Assembly: GCA_031281335.1 (NCBI GenBank)
Contig: JAITFM010000084.1
Coordinates: 1-5,978 of the forward strand
From: Rickettsiales bacterium
Lineage (GTDB): Bacteria > Pseudomonadota > Alphaproteobacteria > Rickettsiales > Anaplasmataceae
DNA length: 5,978 bases
Direction of reading: 5' to 3'
Shown here: piece by piece, positions 1 through 5,379 of the stretch
Numbering within the stretch: the first letter of the stretch is position 1
Layout of the letters: each line of letters starts with the position of its first letter
Notes under the pieces: model-generated
The model's database searches: none
The model's input: the letters and a program-made list of their open reading frames with translations, nothing else
Told to the model about the DNA's origin: nothing
Made by a program: the position numbers and the translations under genes

Positions 1-41
1 TTATAAAGACATGCAGTGTCCATGCTGCAAAAATTAAACAT
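1..41 (-). CDS. Possible 5' end of an unidentified leftward gene (partial)
   Basis: An ATG at 39-41 on the minus strand is preceded by AAGG six bases upstream and is open to the edge, reading MFNFCSMDTACLY. A second open frame from a GTG at 44-46 reads hydrophobically (VLCLIFAAWTLHVFI) and resembles the start of a membrane segment, but has no properly spaced ribosome binding site. Either lies 70 to 80 bases downstream of the predicted start site of the promoter at 124-152. I do not recognise the gene. With only about 14 codons visible, the frame cannot be settled, and the transcript could also be a non-coding RNA. Confidence 0.22.
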   Translation of the reverse strand, partial: MFNFCSMDTACLY

Positions 42-96
42 AACACGCCTTGTTTTATACTGTGCTTTTGTCACTTAATACAAGATTAAAGATAAA

Positions 97-110
97 TTTT
101 AGGCCTAAAA
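97..110. repeat. 14-bp perfect palindrome TTTTAGGCCTAAAA
   Basis: The palindrome is uninterrupted and has no loop, so a DNA-binding site for a dimeric protein is more natural than an RNA hairpin. It sits roughly at +8 to +21 of the transcript predicted from the promoter at 124-152, a position where a bound repressor could block initiation or early elongation. The operator role is inference; the palindrome itself is directly visible. Confidence 0.4.
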
Positions 111-123
111 CACCCACAACCCT

Positions 124-152
124 ATTGTAAGGGGACTAGTGGAGATTGTCAA
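124..152 (-). promoter_or_regulatory. Near-consensus sigma-70 promoter reading leftward
   Basis: On the minus strand the -35 box is an exact TTGACA (147-152), followed by a 17-base spacer and a -10 box TACAAT (124-129, 5 of 6 matches to TATAAT). Transcription would start near 117 and run off the left edge. An A-rich tract lies immediately upstream of the -35 box (157-164 on this strand) and could act as an UP-like element. This is the best promoter in the window. It points away from rpoD, 175 bases beyond the rpoD stop, so it belongs to the next gene or RNA to the left and not to rpoD. Confidence 0.65.
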
Positions 153-326
153 GTAGTTTTTTTTGTTTCTGTTGAACCCAACCGCGCTGCCAAAAATTGG
201 TTTTATTATATGGTTATGCAAGAAGTCTAGCGCTTTCTGCTTATAATTGCAGGTTTGAGCCAATTTATCATGCTATTCTATTTGCCCTCCCAATAACGCA
301 AGTTAGTATTAATTTGATGCATTCCC

Positions 327-2267
327 TCAAAAGAACCCTCTAAGTTTTTTAGCACGGCTTGGATGTTTTAATTTACGTAGTGCTTTTGCTTCTATTTGCC
401 TAATTCTCTCACGTGTTACGTTAAAGATTCTTCCTACTTCTTCTAAGGTATGTTCTTTTCCATCTTTACCAAGACCAAAGCGCATTCTGAGAATCCTTTC
501 TTCCTTTGGCGTTAAAGTTGCAAGAACATTAGTTGTAATACCACGCAAGTCAGCAAGTATTGCAGCATCTTCTGGCTTTGAGACTCGTTTGTCTTCTATG
601 CAATCACCAAAAGTACTACTATCATCTTTTCCCGTTGGAGCTTCAAGACTTACAGGGTCCCTTGCTATTTTCATAACTTTGCGTATTCTTTCTAGAGGCA
701 TTCCAAGTTCCGTACTCAATTCCTCTAATGTAGGCTCTCTTTCCATCTCATGAGTTAATTTTCTTAGTGTCCTGTTGATTTTGCTGATAATTTCTACCAT
801 ATGAACCGGTATTCTAACTACTTTAGACTGCTCAGGTATTGCTCTAGTGATTGATTGCCTTACCCACCAAGTTCCGTAAGTTGAAAACTTGTATCCGCGT
901 TTGTAATCAAATTTATCCACGGCCTTCATAAGACCAATATTGCCTTCTTGTATCAAATCAAGCAAAGCAAGACCCCTGTTTGAATATTTTTTAGCGATGG
1001 AGACTACTAACCTTAAATTAGCTTTAACCATTTCCTGTTTTGCTTCGGAGACTTCTCGCTCATGTTTTTGTATTCTTTTGATTAACTCCTTAAATTCCTG
1101 CACGTTATCTTCTTGTATATATTGCTTGATATTATTCACAGAGCGGGCTATGCACTCAGAGTTACCTTCTATAAATCTTGTACATTTGATTTTTAATTCT
1201 TCTGTAAGAAAAGATTTATTTTCATTGGCCTTTAAAAAACTTGTCCCTTTTAACTCACACTTTAAAAGCACTTCATTATAAACTTTGTAGAAACTTTCCC
1301 TGTCAATATCATATTTTCTAGCCTCAGAAATAAGATTGGCTTCCTCAAGCATTATAGACTTGTTTATATTATAGAGTTTTTGTGTAATTTGAGTGACAGC
1401 AGCGTCACTTAATTTAATTTGTAACGCTATAGACCATATTTGATTGTATAAATCTTCATATTCTGATTCGCTAGGGGAATTTTTTCTTAGTGTCGATGCT
1501 TCATTTGCTAAAGTAATTATCTCATCTAGTGCAACTATGACCTTGGGCAACAAGTCGCTTTCCATTTCAAGAATAGAAACATTTAAATTTGCTGAGTTTA
1601 TGTCTTCGTTACTACTTTCTTGTTCATCATCACCCTTTTTATTACCTGTTTCATCATCTTTGCAGTGCTCATCATCTTTGGCATCTTCAGAATCCCCAAA
1701 GTCTTCGGCACTTTCTTCGCCATCCTCTTTGGGTATTGTATTAAAATCAGAATTATAAATTGCATCTAGGTCTATAATTTCTCTCAGTAAGAGAGCTCCG
1801 CTACTCAAATCATCACGCCATGCTTTTATCATTTTTAGTGTTACTGATATTTCAATTATTGCACGCAACATGTTATGCTTTTCAGATTCAATTTTTTTTG
1901 CTATCTCGATTTCATCTGCCCTTGATAGAAGCTTTACGGAGCTCATGTCTTGTAGATAAACTCTTACCGGATCGTCGTTTTGTACTAAAGTTGTGGCAGC
2001 ATTTGACAATGTATCATCGTCATCGAGTTTGCTATCATCATTGTTGGCAGAAGTATCTTCTTCATCTTCGCTGCTCTCAAGTACATTAATTCCAGAATCT
2101 TGCAATATAGATATAGTATCATCTATGAAGTCAGATGATAAATTTTCGTCTGACAGTTTATCATTTATATCATCAAGAGTAATAAAACCACCCTTTCTTA
2201 TACTTTTGGTCACTAGATCCCTTATGATTTTTTTCTTACCTTCTGCATTATTAATAGTTGACATCAT
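327..2267 (-). CDS. rpoD: RNA polymerase primary sigma factor RpoD (sigma-70)
   Basis: Primary sigma factor that directs RNA polymerase to housekeeping promoters. All sigma-70 regions are visible in 646 residues. Region 1.1 is at about 10-60 and region 1.2 ([11 protein letters not shown]) at 98-127. A long non-conserved region spans 128-410, followed by region 2 (416-478), region 3 (480-545) and region 4 (565-640). The -10 recognition residues Q471 and T474 (E. coli Q437, T440) are kept, as are extended -10 residues H489 and E492 and the region 4.2 helix [13 protein letters not shown]. The stretch AIPEQSKVV (476-484) differs from the usual SIADQARTI. Residues 181-222 form an acidic insert with 21 Asp/Glu of 42, and 66-90 are also acid-rich. 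The protein is somewhat longer than the 613-residue E. coli form. The second ATG (2262-2264) is better spaced from AAGG (5 bases) than the first (2 bases), so the protein may start at residue 2. I see no confident promoter of its own. Confidence 0.97.
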   Translation of the reverse strand: MMSTINNAEGKKKIIRDLVTKSIRKGGFITLDDINDKLSDENLSSDFIDDTISILQDSGINVLESSEDEEDTSANNDDSKLDDDDTLSNAATTLVQNDDPVRVYLQDMSSVKLLSRADEIEIAKKIESEKHNMLRAIIEISVTLKMIKAWRDDLSSGALLLREIIDLDAIYNSDFNTIPKEDGEESAEDFGDSEDAKDDEHCKDDETGNKKGDDEQESSNEDINSANLNVSILEMESDLLPKVIVALDEIITLANEASTLRKNSPSESEYEDLYNQIWSIALQIKLSDAAVTQITQKLYNINKSIMLEEANLISEARKYDIDRESFYKVYNEVLLKCELKGTSFLKANENKSFLTEELKIKCTRFIEGNSECIARSVNNIKQYIQEDNVQEFKELIKRIQKHEREVSEAKQEMVKANLRLVVSIAKKYSNRGLALLDLIQEGNIGLMKAVDKFDYKRGYKFSTYGTWWVRQSITRAIPEQSKVVRIPVHMVEIISKINRTLRKLTHEMEREPTLEELSTELGMPLERIRKVMKIARDPVSLEAPTGKDDSSTFGDCIEDKRVSKPEDAAILADLRGITTNVLATLTPKEERILRMRFGLGKDGKEHTLEEVGRIFNVTRERIRQIEAKALRKLKHPSRAKKLRGFF

Positions 2268-2303
2268 TACCTTTATATTTAAAACTTTATCTCTTATTAG
2301 TAA

Positions 2304-2328
2304 ATAGGCTTACAACGAGTAAGCCTAT
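2304..2328 (-). terminator. Perfect 10-bp hairpin between mrpC and rpoD
   Basis: The arms ATAGGCTTAC (2304-2313) and GTAAGCCTAT (2319-2328) pair perfectly around a 5-base loop. The hairpin lies 58 bases past the mrpC stop and 36 bases before the rpoD start, so it could end the antiporter transcript. On the minus strand the following tract is only TTACTAAT, a poor U-run. On the plus strand it is followed by TTTAATTTTT (2331-2340), a better one. It may therefore be a bidirectional or plus-strand terminator against antisense transcription, or a partial terminator or processing site that lets some transcripts read into rpoD. The hairpin is certain; its function is inferred. Confidence 0.5.
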
Positions 2329-2386
2329 AGTTTAATTTTTAGCCTGTAGCTATCTGTTACTTCATATAGTTTAAGATACTGTTAAC

Positions 2387-2713
2387 TCACATATGTTGGT
2401 TTTGGTCAATTATTCCATATTTTTCTTCTATTTTTACTGCTATAGACAACCCAACTGAAAATGTTGCAATACCAACTACTATGGCAGTGAGCATTAAAAC
2501 ATGCGGTATAGGATTGCTATATAAATAAAAATTTGAAACTAGTATAGGAGGCAAAGAGCTTTTTATATATCCTAAAGATATGTAGAATAACAGAACAGAT
2601 GCTTGGAAAACATTTACCCCTATCATTTTCTTGATTAGATTTTTATCATTTATGATAGTATACAAACCTAGCATCATTAATATAATAGTAATTGTATAAT
2701 TATATAAAGTCAT
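2387..2713 (-). CDS. mrpC: Mrp-type Na+/H+ antiporter subunit C (NuoK-like)
   Basis: Small integral membrane subunit of the multi-subunit cation/proton antiporter (Mrp/Mnh/Sha), homologous to NuoK of complex I. It has 108 residues, normal for the family, with three predicted membrane segments at about 5-22, 28-50 and 70-93. The conserved NPIPHVLMLTAIVVGIA (67-83) matches the family's D/N-P-L-P-Q-A-L-V-L-T-A-I-V-I-G signature, and NLIKKMIGVNVFQ (25-37) matches the first conserved block. The ATG shares one base with the mrpB stop codon (TAATG), so translational coupling is likely; no separate ribosome binding site is seen. It is the last gene of the leftward cluster. The whole antiporter exchanges external protons for internal Na+ or K+; this subunit alone would not transport. 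Confidence 0.9.
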   Translation of the reverse strand: MTLYNYTITIILMMLGLYTIINDKNLIKKMIGVNVFQASVLLFYISLGYIKSSLPPILVSNFYLYSNPIPHVLMLTAIVVGIATFSVGLSIAVKIEEKYGIIDQNQHM

Positions 2714-3129
2714 TATTTTTTTACACGAGCAAAACTTACATATACGATCAACATGGAGGAGCAGACAGTAAGTGCTACACCCAGTTCCACCAAGAAAATA
2801 CCAAATTTTTGACCGGTAACATTGTTGGTTAATAGTATATCATAAGATAAAAAACTTTTGCCAAATAAAACTGTTGCAATACCTGTTCCCCCGTAGATTA
2901 AAATACCTAGCATATTGGTAAGTTTAATTACGGAATAGGGTATTGCTTTTAAAGTCACGGATATACCAAATAACATTGAATGTAGTATTATTCCGGAAGC
3001 AATAATTATTCCAGCTTGGAACCCACCACCTGGAGTGTAGTCGCCGTGAAATTGTATATATAAGGCAAATAGGATAATAAAAGGCACCATTAAAAATGTT
3101 ACTACATTTAATACCGGATCTTTAATCAT
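2713..3129 (-). CDS. mrpB: Mrp-type Na+/H+ antiporter subunit B
   Basis: Membrane subunit B of the Mrp/Mnh antiporter (MnhB domain; equivalent to MbhF in membrane-bound hydrogenases). The 138 residues match the family length. The hallmark HGDYTPGGGFQAG is at 28-40, and FLVELGVALTV (112-122) is the second conserved block in the last membrane helix. Four hydrophobic segments are visible at about 8-26, 37-56, 68-90 and 108-133. The start overlaps the upstream gene's end by 8 bases and is preceded by AAAGGAAG nine bases upstream, a good ribosome binding site, so this start is well supported. It overlaps mrpC by one base downstream. Confidence 0.93.
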   Translation of the reverse strand: MIKDPVLNVVTFLMVPFIILFALYIQFHGDYTPGGGFQAGIIIASGIILHSMLFGISVTLKAIPYSVIKLTNMLGILIYGGTGIATVLFGKSFLSYDILLTNNVTGQKFGIFLVELGVALTVCSSMLIVYVSFARVKK

Positions 3130-3649
3130 TTTCTTTTTCTTCCTTTAATGTTAATGTTATACAAAGTGCGGCAGTAAAGACTACTATAGTTTCCCCAAAT
3201 GTATCATAACCACGAAAGCTTGCTAAAATAGCCGTCACTATATTAGGAATACCAACAACTTTTTCAGTATTTTCTATATAATAAGGAGCAACGTGCAAGT
3301 GGATTGGAGCATCATGGCTGCCAAAATCCGGCAATTGAGTTATAAAGTGTGATAAGAATACAGTCAGAAATAAAATAAAAAAAAGTGTTATAGGGTTGTG
3401 AGATAAATTTACTTTATGGTTTTTTATCAAAGAAAGCGCAGCAAACATAAAAACTGTACTGAGCCCTGCACCAACTGAAGCTTCAGTAATTGCAACATCA
3501 GGTGCGTTCATAATTAAATACATAAGTGCAATGAGTGAACTAAATGCACACATTAGAATGCCACTGACAACTAAGTGTTTTGAAAGAACTATAAAAACCA
3601 TAACCGTAAGTAATAGCAAAAGTAATGTTACATTCAATATTTCTAGCAT
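3122..3649 (-). CDS. MbhD/MbhE-type antiporter subunit (MrpA C-terminal equivalent, DUF4040)
   Basis: A 175-residue membrane protein corresponding to the C-terminal tail of MrpA or to MbhD plus MbhE of membrane-bound hydrogenases. The DUF4040/MbhD part holds NAPDVAITEASVGAGLST (48-65) in its third membrane segment. Its E56 is the conserved membrane acidic residue of this family, which is thought to take part in ion or proton movement. The MbhE part holds HVAPYYIENT (119-128) and GIPNIVTAILASFRGYDTFG (133-152). Hydrophobic segments lie at about 3-22, 27-47, 58-75, 86-104 and 152-168. Here this module is a separate gene; in many bacteria it is fused behind the NuoL-like part of MrpA. GAAGG five bases before the ATG supports the start. 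The gap from mrpG is one base and it overlaps mrpB by 8. It is sometimes annotated loosely as antiporter subunit A or B. Confidence 0.88.
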   Translation of the reverse strand: MLEILNVTLLLLLLTVMVFIVLSKHLVVSGILMCAFSSLIALMYLIMNAPDVAITEASVGAGLSTVFMFAALSLIKNHKVNLSHNPITLFFILFLTVFLSHFITQLPDFGSHDAPIHLHVAPYYIENTEKVVGIPNIVTAILASFRGYDTFGETIVVFTAALCITLTLKEEKEND

Positions 3650-3650
3650 C

Positions 3651-3938
3651 TTAACCTTCTTTAATAGTTTTTCCCTTACTTTTATAATAAGTGCACGCTA
3701 AAATATAGCTGTTAGTTGAGTTAGCTATCCATACTATAAGGATCAATAACATTATTTTAACAGTATTGATTGAAAATTCATTTTGCAGAGCAAAACCAAT
3801 CAACAATAACATTGCGCCGCTGGAATCTATAATACCTACTGCATGTAACCTAGTATAAAAATTAGGAAATCTGATTGTCCCTATGGTTGAAATGATTACT
3901 AAACAAATACCTAAGAATATGAAAATAGGTCCTATCAT
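3651..3938 (-). CDS. mrpG: Mrp-type Na+/H+ antiporter subunit G
   Basis: Small membrane subunit G (PhaG/MnhG family; MbhC equivalent), 95 residues, typical for the family. The signature GTIRFPNFYTRLHAVG (20-35) after the first membrane helix matches the family's G-x-x-R-x-P-x-x-Y-x-R-x-H-A motif. Three hydrophobic segments are at about 2-22, 38-52 and 57-80. The C-terminal NSTNSYILACTYYK replaces the usual SHALARAAY-type ending, so this part has diverged. It starts 6 bases after the mrpF stop with no clear ribosome binding site, and ends one base before the next ATG, which suggests tight operon coupling. Confidence 0.92.
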   Translation of the reverse strand: MIGPIFIFLGICLVIISTIGTIRFPNFYTRLHAVGIIDSSGAMLLLIGFALQNEFSINTVKIMLLILIVWIANSTNSYILACTYYKSKGKTIKEG

Positions 3939-3944
3939 AAATTA

Positions 3945-4190
3945 TCAAAGCAACATTAACCTCATTAGTGCTATAGTTGATACAAAACTAATACTAGCGT
4001 ACAAAAGTGCTATATCAAGCAAAAAGAAATCGTTCAGAATAATCGACATTGCTGTTATAAGTAAAACTGCTTGTGTCGAAAAATTGTTAAACGCTAGCAC
4101 CTTGTCGTAAATATCGCTCAGTTTGGATACTATACGGCATAGCATTACACTAATACAAAGCAGCAGCATATAAACAGTAACGTAAATCAT
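3945..4190 (-). CDS. mrpF: Mrp-type Na+/H+ antiporter subunit F
   Basis: Small membrane subunit F (MnhF/PhaF; MbhB equivalent), 81 residues. Family features are DKVLAFNNFSTQ (29-40) between helices 1 and 2 and LLDIALLYASISFVSTIALMR (57-77, split here as LLDIALLYAS then ISFVSTIALMR) in helix 3. The latter carries the conserved Asp59 in the middle of a membrane segment. There are three predicted helices, at about 3-20, 38-54 and 57-79. It is the first antiporter gene in transcription order, 36 bases after the rpoZ stop. That gap shows no promoter, terminator or clear ribosome binding site, so expression from the rpoZ transcript is likely. A second in-frame ATG lies at codon 8. Confidence 0.9.
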   Translation of the reverse strand: MIYVTVYMLLLCISVMLCRIVSKLSDIYDKVLAFNNFSTQAVLLITAMSIILNDFFLLDIALLYASISFVSTIALMRLMLL

Positions 4191-4226
4191 CTATAAATTA
4201 CAAACTTCAGTAGTGCTCTGCTCGAT

Positions 4227-4655
4227 CTACTCTTCATTATCTACTTCATCATCTATTTCCTCACTGTCTTGATCGTCTATTTCGGTTTCTACCTCATCAT
4301 CCTGAATATCAACACTTTCTCGATCCACATCGGAATCTATGTTAAACTGGTTATCAGAAAAATTTAGTAGTTTTTCTAGCTTACTCGTATTATTGCTGTA
4401 AGCATTACTCATATTTCCTTTCATATATTCCTTGCATCTGCTTACCAAAAGGCTAAATAATTTATGAGTATCTACCTGTCTTTCTGCTATTTCGTATAAA
4501 GAAATGATGGTATTCTTGTGACCCTTAAACTTAGCTGCATCAATTGGACTACTTGCCCCTGTATTCAAGTCATGTATCCTCTGACTCGCCAATAGAGCTA
4601 ATTTAAAACGGTTATTCACCCGCTCTGTGCATTTTTCTATAACAGATTCAGCCAT
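4227..4655 (-). CDS. rpoZ: RNA polymerase omega subunit RpoZ with long acidic tail
   Basis: Omega binds the beta-prime subunit and helps RNA polymerase assembly and stability. Residues 1-62 carry the omega fold: CTERVNNRFKLALLASQRIHDL (split at 9-18 and 19-30) corresponds to the conserved C-x-x-x-V-x-N-R-F-x-L-V-L-x-A-x-x-R block. KNTIISLYEIAERQV (47-61) is the conserved helix with the NKxxVxALxEI pattern. The protein is 142 residues against about 91 in E. coli. The extra length is a Ser/Asn-rich linker and a tail in which 21 of residues 107-142 are Asp or Glu. The ATG has AAGG nine bases upstream. A promoter with exact TTGACA lies 47-52 bases upstream. It is probably the first gene of a transcript continuing into the antiporter genes. 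Confidence 0.93.
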   Translation of the reverse strand: MAESVIEKCTERVNNRFKLALLASQRIHDLNTGASSPIDAAKFKGHKNTIISLYEIAERQVDTHKLFSLLVSRCKEYMKGNMSNAYSNNTSKLEKLLNFSDNQFNIDSDVDRESVDIQDDEVETEIDDQDSEEIDDEVDNEE

Positions 4656-4675
4656 AAAATACTACCTTAATAAGT

Positions 4676-4707
4676 TTTATACTGTATCACAAAAAACAAA
4701 ATGTCAA
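4676..4707 (-). promoter_or_regulatory. Probable rpoZ (and antiporter operon) promoter
   Basis: On the minus strand an exact TTGACA (4702-4707) precedes two possible -10 boxes: TACAGT (4681-4686, 15-base spacer) or TATAAA (4676-4681, 20-base spacer). Neither spacer is the ideal 17, so the box choice is uncertain. The placement, between the XRE stop and the rpoZ ribosome binding site AAGG (about 4665-4668), is right for rpoZ. The -35 box lies only 6 bases past the XRE stop codon. Confidence 0.5.
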
Positions 4708-4712
4708 CTTCT

Positions 4713-5054
4713 CTATTGAGATTCAGCTTCATGTTTTGCCTTTTCTTCTTCAGATTTTACTGTTTGGTTCTCTGTTATTATAATTATTATTCCAAAGCCT
4801 AATTTTTTGAGGAATCCTAACAATCGCTCTAGAGAGAAACCGTCTGTTTTGCCATTTTTAATTTGTGATATCTTTGGCTGGTCAACACCTAGTTTTTCTG
4901 CTGCATGGGCTTGAGTCCAACCGTTTTCTCCTATAAATTTGCTAATTATGCTAAGTAACTTCTTTTTTATTTCTACAAAGCACAAACCATTGTCTAATGA
5001 TATTATTATTTCCATAATCTTTTTACACCCACTATCAAAAACTTTGTAAGACAT
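4713..5054 (-). CDS. XRE-family DNA-binding protein, HigA-like antitoxin type, no partner toxin
   Basis: A small protein of 113 residues from the ATG at 5052-5054. The frame is open to a TTG at 5076-5078, which would add 8 residues (MRYQIYVV), but neither start has a clear ribosome binding site. The fold is a Cro/C1 helix-turn-helix: GWTQAHAAEKLGVDQPKISQ, then IKNGKTDGFSLERLLGFLKKLGF. This matches the XRE subgroup found as antitoxins of HigB/RelE-like toxins, in which the operator-recognition helix is the DQPKISQIKNG part. The C-terminal TENQTVKSEEEKAKHEAESQ is charged and probably disordered. No toxin gene flanks it: rpoZ is downstream and upstream is non-coding. It is therefore either an orphan regulator or a surviving antitoxin. 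An inverted repeat overlapping its likely promoter suggests autoregulation. Confidence 0.82.
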   Translation of the reverse strand: MSYKVFDSGCKKIMEIIISLDNGLCFVEIKKKLLSIISKFIGENGWTQAHAAEKLGVDQPKISQIKNGKTDGFSLERLLGFLKKLGFGIIIIITENQTVKSEEEKAKHEAESQ

Positions 5055-5080
5055 TACAACATAAATTTGATATCTCAAAG

Positions 5081-5125
5081 TATTAATATCATATAGTTTG
5101 TACTAAATAATTATAGATATTAATA
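5081..5125. repeat. 10-bp inverted repeat flanking the XRE promoter -10 box
   Basis: TATTAATATC (5081-5090) and GATATTAATA (5116-5125) are perfect reverse complements separated by 25 bases. One arm lies between the candidate -35 and -10 boxes and the other lies just downstream of the expected transcription start. Each arm contains the self-palindrome TATTAATA. This is a plausible pair of operator sites for the XRE protein encoded next to it, but the low complexity of the sequence means chance cannot be excluded. Confidence 0.38.
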
Positions 5126-5139
5126 TATAAAGCTTTAAA
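5110..5139 (-). promoter_or_regulatory. Candidate promoter of the XRE gene
   Basis: On the minus strand an exact TATAAT lies at 5110-5115, with TTTAAA (5134-5139, 4 of 6 matches to TTGACA) 18 bases upstream. Transcription would begin near 5103, about 50 bases before the ATG. The region is so AT-rich that TATAAT-like strings are common by chance, so support is modest. Confidence 0.33.
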
Positions 5140-5379
5140 CTGATTGCATGTTAATATTCTTATCAAATTTATTTTAATCTTAATTATTGTTTTACCTAAA
5201 AAAATTGTTCATAGCAAGAGGAATGGAAATTGCAAAGCTAAAATAGTCACTTTGTAAATTCATATTACATAAGAAGTTTATATCTCTATTTTACGAGAAT
5301 GCTATATATTATATTCATGATGTAATTCAAATATTTGTTGCTTTTTAGCTGAAACACTATTTAGTTAGTAAATAAAATT

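Larger units (their letters stand above)
1..326. other. Intergenic region downstream of rpoD, no complete gene
   Basis: No complete coding region, tRNA or rRNA is seen here. The right part (about 180-326) is the 3' flank of rpoD. It has only weak hairpins, such as a 7-of-8 imperfect stem around 218-240 and a 4-bp stem at 190-200. None is followed on the minus strand by a T-run, so I cannot point to an rpoD terminator. The left part holds a strong leftward promoter at 124-152, a 14-bp perfect palindrome at 97-110 and a possible translation start near the edge. An 8-T tract lies at 157-164 on the plus strand, just upstream of the promoter's -35 box. Confidence 0.6.
5079..5379. other. AT-rich divergent intergenic spacer between the XRE gene and purE
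   Basis: About 300 bases with no convincing gene. The left third holds the candidate XRE promoter and inverted repeat. Around 5230-5257 the arms TTGCAAAG and CTTTGTAA can form an 8-bp stem with one G-T pair and a 12-base loop, not followed by a T-run. I could not find a purE promoter with both boxes; TATATT strings at 5305-5315 lack a matching -35. A minus-strand frame at 5192-5263 encodes only 23 residues, has no ribosome binding site, and is not a visible toxin remnant. Confidence 0.55.

Noticed and set aside
131..152. Possible insertion-sequence end or short mobile repeat around GGAGATTGTCAAG
   Set aside because: No matching inverted end, target duplication or transposase is visible in the window, and the string is explained by the -35 box and spacer of the leftward promoter.
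181..200. Possible small structured RNA (SRP RNA, tmRNA piece or 6S RNA) in the left spacer
   Set aside because: None of the conserved core sequences of these RNAs could be found on either strand.
218..240. Imperfect hairpin as an rpoD terminator
   Set aside because: The stem has a mismatch and a G-T pair, and no T-run follows on the minus strand.
940..1281. Plus-strand open frame of 113 codons opposite rpoD
   Set aside because: It lies wholly antisense to the conserved rpoD coding sequence, has Ser/Leu/Phe-rich composition typical of reverse frames, and matches no recognisable family.
1444..2307. Several plus-strand open frames (1444-1758, 1820-2089, 1993-2307) opposite the rpoD N-terminal half
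   Set aside because: These are serine-rich mirror frames created by acidic GAT/GAA codons of rpoD read on the other strand; no independent start signals or motifs.
3883..4110. Plus-strand 75-codon frame opposite mrpG and mrpF
   Set aside because: It is antisense to two genes with clear family signatures and has no ribosome binding site.
5221..5244. Seven-codon plus-strand frame (MEIAKLK) beside AAGAGGA in the purE leader
   Set aside because: The purine-rich stretch touches the ATG with almost no spacing and the peptide is trivial; no evidence of a leader peptide.
5192..5263. Minus-strand 23-residue frame beginning MNLQSDYFSF upstream of the XRE gene, considered as a toxin remnant
   Set aside because: It is too short, lacks a ribosome binding site, and shows no RelE/HigB motif.
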